6,083 nucleotides of DNA from NCBI GenBank assembly GCA_030622125.1, contig JAUXGM010000136.1, positions 1 through 6,083 on the forward strand. The letters run 5' to 3'. The stretch comes from a bacterium (GTDB lineage: Bacteria > AUK180). Numbering within the stretch: the stretch's first letter is position 1; each line of letters opens with the position of its first letter. A model generated the notes under the pieces. That model saw only the letters and a list, made by a program, of their open reading frames with translations. It was not told where the DNA came from and made no database searches. Below, in pieces: positions 1 through 6,073 of this stretch. The position numbers were made by a program, and so were the translations under genes.

Positions 1-102
1 ACGATAATTACATCATATTTTATCTTAAAAGAAAGTTTAACAAAAAAACAATTATTTGCTTCTTTCCTAATAATTATCGGGATAATTTTATTTTTTCTAT
101 AG
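1..102 (+). CDS. C-terminal fragment of a probable EamA/DMT-family membrane transporter
   Basis: An open frame runs in from the left edge for 33 codons to a TAG at 100-102. The visible protein has a short polar stretch (LKESLTKKQ) followed by a strongly hydrophobic helix rich in Ile, Leu and Phe, and it stops right after the helix. That pattern, a 'hydrophobic - LxExLTxxQ - last transmembrane helix - stop' ending, is typical of the last helix of EamA/drug-metabolite transporter proteins, which have about 10 helices and roughly 300 residues. Only the end is present, so substrate and full family cannot be judged. It is convergent with dapB, with 31 bases between the two stop codons and no convincing terminator hairpin there. 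Another polytopic membrane protein with a similar last helix is possible. Confidence 0.6.
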   Translation, partial: TIITSYFILKESLTKKQLFASFLIIIGIILFFL

Positions 103-133
103 AAATAAAATCAAAAATAACTCTGTCATTTCT

Positions 134-859
134 TTATCCCAAAACATCCTGCATTGAATAAAGTCCTTTTTCCTTACCAAAAAGGAATTTCATTGCATTG
201 ATGGCACCAACGGCAAAGGTGTCTCTATTTGATGCACGATGCGTAAGTTCTAATCTTTCACCATTTCCAAAAAAATAAACGGTATGTTCTCCGGCTACAT
301 CCCCGCCTCTAACAGCAAATATTCCAAGTTCTTCTTTTTCTCTCTTTCCCGTATGTCCTTCTCTTCCATAAATAATTTTCTTATCACTACTTGCATTTAG
401 GATTTCCCCCAATCTTTTTGCTGTTCCGGATGGAGCATCAACTTTTCTATTGTGATGTATCTCAACGATCTCATTTTCAAAATCGGGGAATGCTCTTGCT
501 GCTATATCCGTAAGCTTGAAAAGAACATTTACACCTAAACTCATATTCGGAGAAAATAAGATCGGAATAAATTCCGAAGCAGCTTTTATTTTCTGCTTTT
601 GTTGATCATTAAATCCCGTCGTTGCTATTACTATCGGTATCTTATTATCAATAGCGAACTTTAAAAGCTCCATCGTAAGAATCGGTGAAGAAAAATCTAT
701 TATTCCATCACTTGGTTTTAATTTTTCAAGAGATGTTACCGTTTTTTCATTTGGGATCTTATCTAACCCTTGAAAAAATTCAAGGTCATTATTCTTATTC
801 AGCAGACGAATTAGGCGTTTTCCCATATCTCCAAGGGAACCGCCGACCGTTATTTTCAT
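134..859 (-). CDS. dapB: 4-hydroxy-tetrahydrodipicolinate reductase (DapB)
   Basis: Cytoplasmic enzyme reducing the DapA product with NAD(P)H to tetrahydrodipicolinate in the diaminopimelate/lysine pathway. The 241-residue protein has an N-terminal Rossmann nucleotide-binding loop (about residues 6-13, GGSLGDMG), the ATTG motif at 79-82 (usually GTTG), SPNMSLGVN at 103-111, and the catalytic segment EIHHNRKVDAPSGTA at 133-147 with the expected His135, His136 and Lys139. RGG at 184-186 and GEH at 190-192 complete the family pattern, and the C-terminus ends in the usual DVL-type tail. It is shorter than the E. coli enzyme (273 residues) but all core motifs are intact. The start codon overlaps the dapA stop as ATGA, preceded by AAGGA six bases upstream (866-870), so translation is probably coupled. 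Oddity: the position equivalent to E. coli Arg16 in the glycine loop is Asp11, which may affect cofactor choice. Confidence 0.96.
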   Translation of the reverse strand: MKITVGGSLGDMGKRLIRLLNKNNDLEFFQGLDKIPNEKTVTSLEKLKPSDGIIDFSSPILTMELLKFAIDNKIPIVIATTGFNDQQKQKIKAASEFIPILFSPNMSLGVNVLFKLTDIAARAFPDFENEIVEIHHNRKVDAPSGTAKRLGEILNASSDKKIIYGREGHTGKREKEELGIFAVRGGDVAGEHTVYFFGNGERLELTHRASNRDTFAVGAINAMKFLFGKEKGLYSMQDVLG

Positions 860-1731
860 AAGATGTCCTTGTTAATTAAGATATCTCTCAAATGATCGAG
901 TGTTTTTTTATCCATTTTTGTAAGTGGCAATCTAAATTCATTTTTTATCATTTTCATCAGGTATAAACAGGTTTTGACGGGTATCGGATTTGTAGTTAAA
1001 AACATTGCTTTATGTAATGGATACAATTTATTATGCTGGGTTGCCGCTTCCTTTAATTTACCACTGTTAAAAAGGTCAATTACCTTTTGGATCTTCTTGG
1101 GTATTAAATTTGCCGTAACCGAGATCACGCCAATACCGCCAATTGAAAGAAAAGGAAGTAAAGTAAGATCATCACCACTTAACATAAGAAATGAATCCGG
1201 AACTAAATTTTTGATCTCGATCGCCTGGTTCATAGAACCTGTTGCTTCTTTTATGCCGATAATGTTTTTAAATTTTGAAAGTCGTCCTACCGTTTCGGGA
1301 GCAATGCTTACCCCTGTTCTGCCGGGAACATTATAGATCACTACCGGGAACTTTGATTTTTTCGCAAGATAAGAATAATGTTCATACAAGGAATCCTGAG
1401 GCGGTTTATTGTAGTAAGGTGTTACCACAAGGGCTGCATCCATACCATTTTCTTTCGCCATCATCGTTTTTTTGAGGGATTTTCGGGTAGAGTTTGTGCC
1501 CGTACCGGCTAAAAGCGGCACCTTATTTTTTAATTTTGTAACTGCAATTCTAAATAAATTATGGAGTTCCTCATCGGTTAAGGTCGGCGCTTCCCCCGTT
1601 GTACCACCTATTAGAATTCCACTTGTTTTTTTAGCTTTGTGAAAATCAAGTAATTTACTGTAAGCATCGTAATCTATCTTTCCATTTTCATCGAATGGTG
1701 TTACCAGAGCAACTATTGTACCTCTAAACAT
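856..1731 (-). CDS. dapA: 4-hydroxy-tetrahydrodipicolinate synthase (DapA)
   Basis: Condenses pyruvate with aspartate semialdehyde, the first committed step to diaminopimelate and lysine; cytoplasmic TIM-barrel aldolase. The 291-residue protein matches the family length, and its catalytic residues fall at E. coli numbering without shift: GGTTGE with Thr44 and Thr45, TPYYNKP with Tyr107, YNVPGRTG with Tyr133 and Arg138, and the Schiff-base Lys161 in IKEATG. This separates it from sialate lyases and other pyruvate aldolases of the fold, supported by dapB directly downstream. The start is fixed by AAGGAG seven bases upstream (1739-1744) and by the conserved N-terminus beginning F-x-G-T. The gene starts 8 bases inside the end of ftsH and overlaps dapB by 4. 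Residues that bind the feedback inhibitor lysine in E. coli are mostly replaced (position 49 Pro, 53 Asp, 56 Leu, 84 Lys; Asn80 kept), so I infer weak or no lysine inhibition. Confidence 0.96.
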   Translation of the reverse strand: MFRGTIVALVTPFDENGKIDYDAYSKLLDFHKAKKTSGILIGGTTGEAPTLTDEELHNLFRIAVTKLKNKVPLLAGTGTNSTRKSLKKTMMAKENGMDAALVVTPYYNKPPQDSLYEHYSYLAKKSKFPVVIYNVPGRTGVSIAPETVGRLSKFKNIIGIKEATGSMNQAIEIKNLVPDSFLMLSGDDLTLLPFLSIGGIGVISVTANLIPKKIQKVIDLFNSGKLKEAATQHNKLYPLHKAMFLTTNPIPVKTCLYLMKMIKNEFRLPLTKMDKKTLDHLRDILINKDIL

Positions 1732-3550
1732 TTTTATTCTCCTTTCTTTTATATCTATTTATTATTCTATTTAATTCGGTGCCGGTCAAGGTCTCTTTTT
1801 TTATAAGTTCCTTTACAATCGTTTCAACTAATCCCTTATTTTCTTTTAATAAATTACTTGCTTTTTCATGCTCATTCTCAATTAAGAATTTTATTTCATT
1901 GTCTATTTTCTCAATTGTAGCTTCGCTTATATTTTTATGTGCTATCAACTCTTTACCCAAAAATATCTCCTCATTTTCAGATGGAGCATAAAAAAGAGGA
2001 CCAAGTTTATCACTCATTCCCCATTTTGTTACCATCATTCGTGCCAGATCGGTTGCCCGCTTTAGATCATGTTCCGCACCGGTAGTTTTTGTTTTAAGAA
2101 ATACCTCTTCCGCTGCTCTACCACCAAGAAGAACAGTGATCTTATTGGTAAGATTCTCTTTTGTATAGTTATGCACTTCCTTTTTAGGCAACTGCACCGT
2201 CATTCCAAGTGCCATACCTCTTGGAATAATAGAGACCTTATGAATATCCTCACCTTTGTCTATCAGAACACCGATCAAGGCATGGCCGGTCTCATGATAA
2301 GCAATCGATTTTTTCTCCTCGGGTGAAAGAATCATACTTTTCCTTTCAAGTCCCATTAGTACCTTGTCTTTTGCTTCTTCAAAATCAACCATCTTTACAC
2401 TCTTTTGATTTTTTCTTGCTGCAATTAGAGCTGCTTCATTAACAAGATTAGCAACATCGGCACCCGACATACCCGGAGTACCCTTTGCAATAATACTTAA
2501 TTTTACATTTCTGTTAAGTGGGATATTTTTTGTATGGACTTTCAAAATACCTTCTCTTCCTCTGACATCCGGAATAGGAACAATAACTCTTCTATCAAAT
2601 CTGCCCGGTCTTAAAAGAGCAGGGTCAAGTATATCAGGTCTATTTGTCGCCGATATAATTATAACACCTTCATTTGCATCGAAACCATCCATCTCAACAA
2701 GGAGTTGGTTCAGCGTTTGTTCTCGTTCGTCATGACCGCCGCCAAGCCCTGCTCCTCTATGTCGTCCAACCGCATCAATCTCGTCAATAAAGATTATACT
2801 TGGGGCAAGCTGTTTAGCCTTATTAAAAAGGTCTCGTACCCTTGATGCCCCGACACCGACAAATAATTCTACGAACTCGGATCCGGAAACGGTCAAAAAT
2901 GGAACCTCCGCCTCTCCCGCCACTGCTTTTGCAAGGAGTGTTTTTCCAGTTCCGGGTGCACCGATCAGAAGTACACCTTTTGGTATTTTTCCACCAAGCT
3001 TTGTAAATTTCTTCGGATTTTTCAAAAACTCAATGATCTCTTCCAATTCCTGTTTTGATTCTTCACATCCCGCGACATCCGAGAATTTAACATCTACATT
3101 CTTCTGTATCTTTTCTTTTACCTTACCAAAGGTCAAAGCACCGCTGTTAGCGGAATTGATCTGTTTAAATATCATAAAAAATATAACAATTGTTAAGGCA
3201 AAAAAACCTACTGTTGAAAGTATTTCAAAAAATGAAGGACCCTCCCTTTTTACATTAACGGTAACACCTCTTTTAACCATTTTATCTACAAGTTGATTAT
3301 TATCAAATGGGATCTGTGATGTAAAACGATAAAAATCCTTCCCATCTATTTTTACAGCTTGATTAAATTCACCGTTGATCGTTCTATTTATAAATACAAC
3401 TTTTTTTATATTCCCGTTTTCAAGTTGCCAATTTAATTTAGTTAGATCTATCGGGATCGTTGTCATTGACATCCCTAATTTCACTAAAAAATATGCAATA
3501 ATGATAATTGTAACTATTATTAGCCCTTCCCTAAAAAAATTCTTTTTCAT
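1724..3550 (-). CDS. ftsH: ATP-dependent zinc metalloprotease FtsH
   Basis: Membrane-anchored hexameric AAA+ protease that extracts and degrades misassembled membrane proteins and selected cytoplasmic regulators. The 608-residue protein has the full family order: transmembrane helix at about 8-27, a periplasmic/extracytoplasmic domain of about 85 residues, a second helix at about 112-129, then the AAA module with Walker A GAPGTGKT (197-204), pore loop FVGVG (230-234), Walker B IIFIDEID (252-259) and the second region of homology ending RPGRFDR with arginine fingers Arg314 and Arg317. The zinc protease site is HETGH at 419-423, with the third ligand probably Asp495 in TTGAEHD. The C-terminus is a short charged helix, making it somewhat shorter than E. 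coli FtsH (about 644). The start is supported by GGAGGT at 3554-3559, close to the ATG, and by an ATGA overlap with the tilS stop. The tilS-ftsH pairing is known from Firmicutes, but the hpt gene usual between them there is absent. Confidence 0.98.
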   Translation of the reverse strand: MKKNFFREGLIIVTIIIIAYFLVKLGMSMTTIPIDLTKLNWQLENGNIKKVVFINRTINGEFNQAVKIDGKDFYRFTSQIPFDNNQLVDKMVKRGVTVNVKREGPSFFEILSTVGFFALTIVIFFMIFKQINSANSGALTFGKVKEKIQKNVDVKFSDVAGCEESKQELEEIIEFLKNPKKFTKLGGKIPKGVLLIGAPGTGKTLLAKAVAGEAEVPFLTVSGSEFVELFVGVGASRVRDLFNKAKQLAPSIIFIDEIDAVGRHRGAGLGGGHDEREQTLNQLLVEMDGFDANEGVIIISATNRPDILDPALLRPGRFDRRVIVPIPDVRGREGILKVHTKNIPLNRNVKLSIIAKGTPGMSGADVANLVNEAALIAARKNQKSVKMVDFEEAKDKVLMGLERKSMILSPEEKKSIAYHETGHALIGVLIDKGEDIHKVSIIPRGMALGMTVQLPKKEVHNYTKENLTNKITVLLGGRAAEEVFLKTKTTGAEHDLKRATDLARMMVTKWGMSDKLGPLFYAPSENEEIFLGKELIAHKNISEATIEKIDNEIKFLIENEHEKASNLLKENKGLVETIVKELIKKETLTGTELNRIINRYKRKENKNV

Positions 3551-4815
3551 TTTACCTCCAGAATATCTTTTAAACCTTCATCAAAGATTCTGATGCCCGG
3601 AACAATTGCGATCCTTGAATTGTATATTATCAATGGATAGAATTGCCTCAGCAGCAGATCAACTTTATTTTTTTTAAAAAGTTCGGAAATAAGGTATTTT
3701 TTTCCTTCTTTTTCTACCTGATCACCGTATTTAAATGGTCTTATTTCGATATTAATATCCCTTTTAAGACCTATACTCCATCTTTTGAACGGCATAATCA
3801 GTTCATAACCGCCCTTTTCAGTAAGTCTTCTTTTTATTGCTATCTTTTTCAATTCACTCTCTTTATAGACATAAACATATCTATATCCTTTAAATATATA
3901 ATAATTTTGACTTATTTTCAAATATTTTCCACCTTTTTTTTGAAAAAATGTTCTTAACTCATCAAAATATACCCTTTTTATTAAGTCCTGCGGATAATCA
4001 AGTTCAAATAACATTTGCTTTAATACCTCGAAATGAATTATTTGGAAGCCGTTTTCAGAAATTGGAACACGATAGATACCAAGGTCGGATTCGACATTCT
4101 TATTATAAAATTTTGACACTTCATCATTGGCATAATCAAGTAATTCCCGTTCATCGTTATAAAAATCAATAAAGTGCTCCTTCCAGTTATGAAATCTCTC
4201 TGAAAGCGGATTTAAAATATCCCTCCGTAAAAAATTTCGGGTGTATCTTATATCGGAATTTGATCTGTCAATCCTATATTTGATCTTCTTTTTTTCTAAA
4301 AATTCAATGATCTCTTTTTTTTCAACAGAAAGTAACGGTCTGATGATGTTCATACCGTTATTTTTTGTCTTTTCAGTCATTCCAAAGATGGTATTTATTG
4401 ATCTGCCTGATATGATCTTCATAAAAAATGTTTCAATCAAGTCATCAAGGGTATGAGCGATAAAGATATTTTCTTCATTGTATTCTTCTAATATCTCTTT
4501 AAAAAAAGCATATCTTATATCCCTTGCCCATTTTTCAAGATTTCCTTTTGATGGACGCTTGGCATCTTTAACTAAAATATCTATACCCCATTTTTTGCAG
4601 GTCTCTCTGACAAGATACTCATCCTTATTTGAATCATCACTGCGTAAATGATAATTTATGTGAAGAGCAAAAAGTTTAAAGTTAGAACCTTTTCTCGCTT
4701 CATTTAACATATAGAGGAGAAAAATAGAATCAGGTCCACCTGATACACCGATGAAAACATGCTCTACTTTTTTACAATAATTGTTTATATTTGAAATGAT
4801 TTTTTGCATACCCAT
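3547..4815 (-). CDS. tilS: tRNA(Ile)-lysidine synthetase (TilS)
   Basis: Ligates lysine to C34 of tRNA-Ile2(CAU), changing its decoding from AUG to AUA and its charging from Met to Ile; normally essential. The 422-residue protein has the N-type ATP pyrophosphatase loop SGGPDS at 25-30, HINYHLR at 52-58, ARDIRYAFF at 97-105, AHTLDD..ET at 120-129 (usually AHHxDDQxET), RPLL at 159-162, and DRSN (183-186) followed by YTRNFLR (191-197). The C-terminal region at about 356-412 (RPFKYGD ... [10 protein letters not shown]) resembles the TilS C-terminal tRNA-binding domain, so the protein looks full length. Residue 1 at 4815 and residue 3 at 4809 are both possible ATG starts; the PP-loop distance allows either. 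Neither has a Shine-Dalgarno sequence, because the DNA upstream is the acceptor stem of a tRNA ending only 3 bases before the first ATG. Its stop overlaps the ftsH start. Confidence 0.95.
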   Translation of the reverse strand: MGMQKIISNINNYCKKVEHVFIGVSGGPDSIFLLYMLNEARKGSNFKLFALHINYHLRSDDSNKDEYLVRETCKKWGIDILVKDAKRPSKGNLEKWARDIRYAFFKEILEEYNEENIFIAHTLDDLIETFFMKIISGRSINTIFGMTEKTKNNGMNIIRPLLSVEKKEIIEFLEKKKIKYRIDRSNSDIRYTRNFLRRDILNPLSERFHNWKEHFIDFYNDERELLDYANDEVSKFYNKNVESDLGIYRVPISENGFQIIHFEVLKQMLFELDYPQDLIKRVYFDELRTFFQKKGGKYLKISQNYYIFKGYRYVYVYKESELKKIAIKRRLTEKGGYELIMPFKRWSIGLKRDINIEIRPFKYGDQVEKEGKKYLISELFKKNKVDLLLRQFYPLIIYNSRIAIVPGIRIFDEGLKDILEVK

Positions 4816-4818
4816 ATA

Positions 4819-4893
4819 TAGCGGGACTGGGGATCGAACCCAGGACCTTACGGGTATGAGCCGTACGCTCTAACCAGTCTGAGCTATCCCGCC
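4819..4893 (-). tRNA. tRNA with CAU anticodon, probably elongator tRNA-Met
   Basis: Folded by hand on the minus strand. Acceptor stem GGCGGGA pairs with TCCCGCT (six normal pairs plus G1-U72) and discriminator A73. U8 and A9 are in place, the D stem is GCTC/GAGC, the anticodon stem TACGG/CCGTA surrounds loop CTCATAC (anticodon CAU, 4856-4858), and the T stem is CTGGG/CCCAG with loop TTCGATC. Every stem is intact. No CCA is encoded; the next bases are TAT and then the tilS ATG. CAU is shared by elongator Met and by Ile2, the TilS substrate. The G4-C69 and G5-C68 pairs differ from the C-G pairs at these places in E. coli tRNA-Ile2, and the C at position 38 and G1-U72 look Met-like, so Met is preferred, but Ile2 is not excluded. 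Confidence 0.93.
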
Positions 4894-4903
4894 CGAAAAA
4901 AAT

Positions 4904-4980
4904 TGGTGGCGGGGACTGGATTTGAACCAGTGACCTTTGGGTTATGAGCCCAACGCGCTACCAAACTGCGCTACCCCGCG
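4904..4980 (-). tRNA. initiator tRNA-fMet (CAU)
   Basis: Folded by hand on the minus strand; 77 bases including an encoded 3' CCA (4904-4906). The acceptor stem CGCGGGG/CCCCGCC leaves position 1 unpaired with 72 (C1 against C72), the initiator hallmark that permits formylation and blocks elongation use. The anticodon stem TTGGG/CCCAA carries the three consecutive G-C pairs (29-31 with 39-41) needed for P-site entry, around loop CTCATAA. The D stem is GCGC/GCGC and the T stem ACTGG/CCAGT with loop TTCAAAT. Two features differ from the usual bacterial initiator: mismatch C-C rather than C-A, and C11-G24 rather than the purine11-pyrimidine24 pair. It is the first gene of the minus-strand unit, and its 5' end lies 10 bases from the -10 box. 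A 10-base spacer with seven T's separates it from the next tRNA. Confidence 0.95.
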
Positions 4981-4990
4981 TTAAATTGTT

Positions 4991-5039
4991 ATTATACCTA
5001 TTTTTATTATCTTTGTCAAGGATTTTTTTTGTTTTTTTT
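4991..5039 (-). promoter_or_regulatory. Consensus sigma70 promoter with A-tract upstream element for the tRNA-tilS-ftsH-dapAB unit
   Basis: On the minus strand a perfect -35 box TTGACA (5014-5019) and a perfect -10 box TATAAT (4991-4996) are separated by exactly 17 bases. Directly upstream of the -35 are two A8 tracts (5023-5030 and 5032-5039) resembling an UP element contacted by the RNA polymerase alpha subunit. Start of transcription is expected near 4982-4987, leaving a leader of only a few bases before the initiator tRNA at 4980. A full 12/12 match with ideal spacing fits strong constitutive stable-RNA transcription. No attenuator or riboswitch can fit in so short a leader. Confidence 0.9.
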
Positions 5040-5066
5040 GCAAAATTTTGTTTTTAATGTTATATT
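5038..5066 (+). promoter_or_regulatory. Candidate promoter for the divergent methyltransferase gene
   Basis: On the plus strand TTGCAA (5038-5043) and TATATT (5061-5066) are separated by 17 bases, matching the sigma70 consensus at 4/6 and 5/6. This would start transcription at about 5072-5073, on top of the ATG at 5072, implying a leaderless mRNA. The region is so A+T-rich that such matches arise by chance, so support is modest. A perfect 10-base palindrome, CAAAATTTTG (5041-5050), sits in the spacer. Confidence 0.35.
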
Positions 5067-5071
5067 ACCTT

Positions 5072-5896
5072 ATGTTTAACCAAAAATATAAAGAAAAAAC
5101 CGACTCATTCGGAAAGATCATTATTACAGAAAATTTAACAAAATTTGCAAACAAAGAAGAATTAAATTGGCGCAATCAAAAACAATTCAGTAAGGATGAG
5201 AAGTATAACAGTTTTGAGAAATGGAAAAAAATCTATAGTGATGGTAGGATTTGCATTCCTGAATTTTTAAATAAAAAATTCCATTTGAGAGGAAAAATAC
5301 TTGAGATCGGAACAGGTTCCGGTTGGCTGACCTCGTATATTTCAAGATTTAATGATATTAAAGAGATTTACGCACTTGATTATTCCTTTGTTACGCTTTC
5401 CGAAAATTTTCCCAGGGTCGGTAAATGGATGAATGCAAATAAAGATAAGATCATTAGGGTTCTCGGTGATTTTCACTCTCTGCCTTTTGAGGATAATAGC
5501 CTTGATTTTGTGTTATGTGATGCTGCACTTCACCATTCTGATCATCCCGATATCATCCTGAAAGAAGTAAAGAGGATCCTTAAAAAAGATGGGATATTTC
5601 TTGCTTCTTCTGAACCGATAGCATCAAAATGGCGGATAAAAGAACAGAAAAGAAATTTTGGGAAGGAAGAAAAGGAACATGGAATTACTGAAAATATCTT
5701 TACAAGAGATGAATGGGTATCATTTTTTAAAGGAGCAGGTTTTACTCTTGAATTTATCCCATTTACTTTTTCAGAAAACTCATCAAAATTTAAAAACCTT
5801 ATTAAAAAATATACCCCATTGAGATTTTTTAACGGGTATCTGTTTTCAAACTATATATTCTGTGTAAAAAAGAGGCATTTGCGAAATTCTAAATAG
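5072..5896 (+). CDS. Class I SAM-dependent methyltransferase of unknown substrate
   Basis: Soluble protein of 274 residues if started at the ATG at 5072. Residues below count from there. A polar N-terminal region of about 70 residues precedes the Rossmann methyltransferase core: motif I ILEIGTGSG at 76-84, the acidic ribose-binding Asp103 after the second strand (ALDYS), LPFEDNSLDFVLC at 137-149 (motif II/III region), DAALHHSD at 150-157, and KEVKRILKKDG at 164-174, the usual Methyltransf_11 pattern. A later FTRDEW (210-215) resembles the TxxEW segment found in many small-molecule methyltransferases. Nothing points to a substrate. ATG at 5057 and TTG at 5048 extend the frame to 279 or 282 residues with a hydrophobic leader (FLMLYYLMF), but no candidate has a Shine-Dalgarno sequence; 5072 gives the more natural N-terminus. 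It is transcribed away from the tRNA unit and is functionally unlinked as far as can be seen. Confidence 0.85.
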   Translation: MFNQKYKEKTDSFGKIIITENLTKFANKEELNWRNQKQFSKDEKYNSFEKWKKIYSDGRICIPEFLNKKFHLRGKILEIGTGSGWLTSYISRFNDIKEIYALDYSFVTLSENFPRVGKWMNANKDKIIRVLGDFHSLPFEDNSLDFVLCDAALHHSDHPDIILKEVKRILKKDGIFLASSEPIASKWRIKEQKRNFGKEEKEHGITENIFTRDEWVSFFKGAGFTLEFIPFTFSENSSKFKNLIKKYTPLRFFNGYLFSNYIFCVKKRHLRNSK

Positions 5897-5901
5897 CCAA
5901 T

Positions 5902-5950
5902 AATATTAACCACAGAGCACACAGAGACAGAAAGAAGAGCACCAGAGCAC
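5902..5950. repeat. Degenerate purine-rich short repeat (CACAGAG/GAGCAC type)
   Basis: Starts six bases after the methyltransferase stop with AATATTAACCACAGA, followed by CACAGAGCA and CACAGAGAC in a 9-base rhythm, then decaying AGA-rich sequence. GAGCAC occurs three times (5915, 5937, 5945). The 15-base opening sequence recurs exactly at 6038-6052. No coding frame here is credible; this looks like dispersed intergenic repeat debris. Confidence 0.65.
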
Positions 5951-5974
5951 AAGTTACAAGTCAAATACAATTCA

Positions 5975-6026
5975 GTCATATTGAGCACTTCACTTTGTTC
6001 AGCACAGGCTCCGCGAAATATCCAGC
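5975..6026. repeat. Putative dispersed intergenic repeat element with small hairpin
   Basis: The stretch opens GTCATATTGAGC and closes CCGCGAAATATCCAGC, the two halves of a short intergenic element that I recall as common in many environmental bacterial genomes, here separated by about 25 bases. TGAGC (5982-5986) can pair with GTTCA (5997-6001) around a 10-base loop, including one G-U pair. The segment is more G+C-rich than its surroundings. Recognition is by memory of the motif style; dispersal elsewhere in this genome cannot be seen from one window. Confidence 0.45.
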
Positions 6027-6037
6027 ATTTAAATAAC

Positions 6038-6073
6038 AATATTAACCACAGATTAGACAGATTTGACAGATTA
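6038..6073. repeat. 9-bp tandem repeat, three units, with 15-bp lead shared with the upstream repeat
   Basis: AATATTAACCACAGA (6038-6052) repeats 5902-5916 exactly. It leads into three consecutive 9-base units, CACAGATTA, GACAGATTT and GACAGATTA (6047-6073), which differ at the first and last positions only. The array is close to the window's right edge and the units appear to end at 6073. Confidence 0.7.

Noticed and set aside
101-133. Possible bidirectional terminator between the convergent genes (AGAAAT and ATTTCT, 6 bp)
   Set aside because: The stem is six mostly A-T pairs with a 21-base loop and lacks G+C. It would not be stable enough to call.
79-140. GGGATAA / TTATCCC inverted pair
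   Set aside because: The arms are 48 bases apart and lie inside the coding ends of both convergent genes; likely chance.
974-1336. Plus-strand open frame of 120 codons opposite dapA
   Set aside because: Antisense shadow of a fully supported dapA; no recognizable motif. The same applies to the other plus-strand frames opposite ftsH and tilS.
4894-4903. T7 run between the tRNAs as an intrinsic terminator for tRNA-fMet
   Set aside because: No dedicated hairpin precedes it other than the tRNA acceptor stem itself. Partial termination is conceivable but not supportable as a feature.
4981-4990. Lysine riboswitch or T-box leader ahead of the dap-containing unit
   Set aside because: The leader before the first tRNA is only a few bases, and gene junctions downstream are overlapping, leaving no space for a structured leader.
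5041-5050. Perfect palindrome CAAAATTTTG as an operator
   Set aside because: Only 10 bases, all A/T in the centre, in a very A+T-rich tract, with no second copy nearby. Not enough to claim a regulator site.
5851-6039. Minus-strand open frame of 62 codons overlapping the methyltransferase end
   Set aside because: It reads straight through the hairpin repeat and the CACAGAG repeat, has a Cys-rich, low-plausibility composition, and overlaps a real gene on the opposite strand. Such frames over this repeat type are familiar spurious calls.
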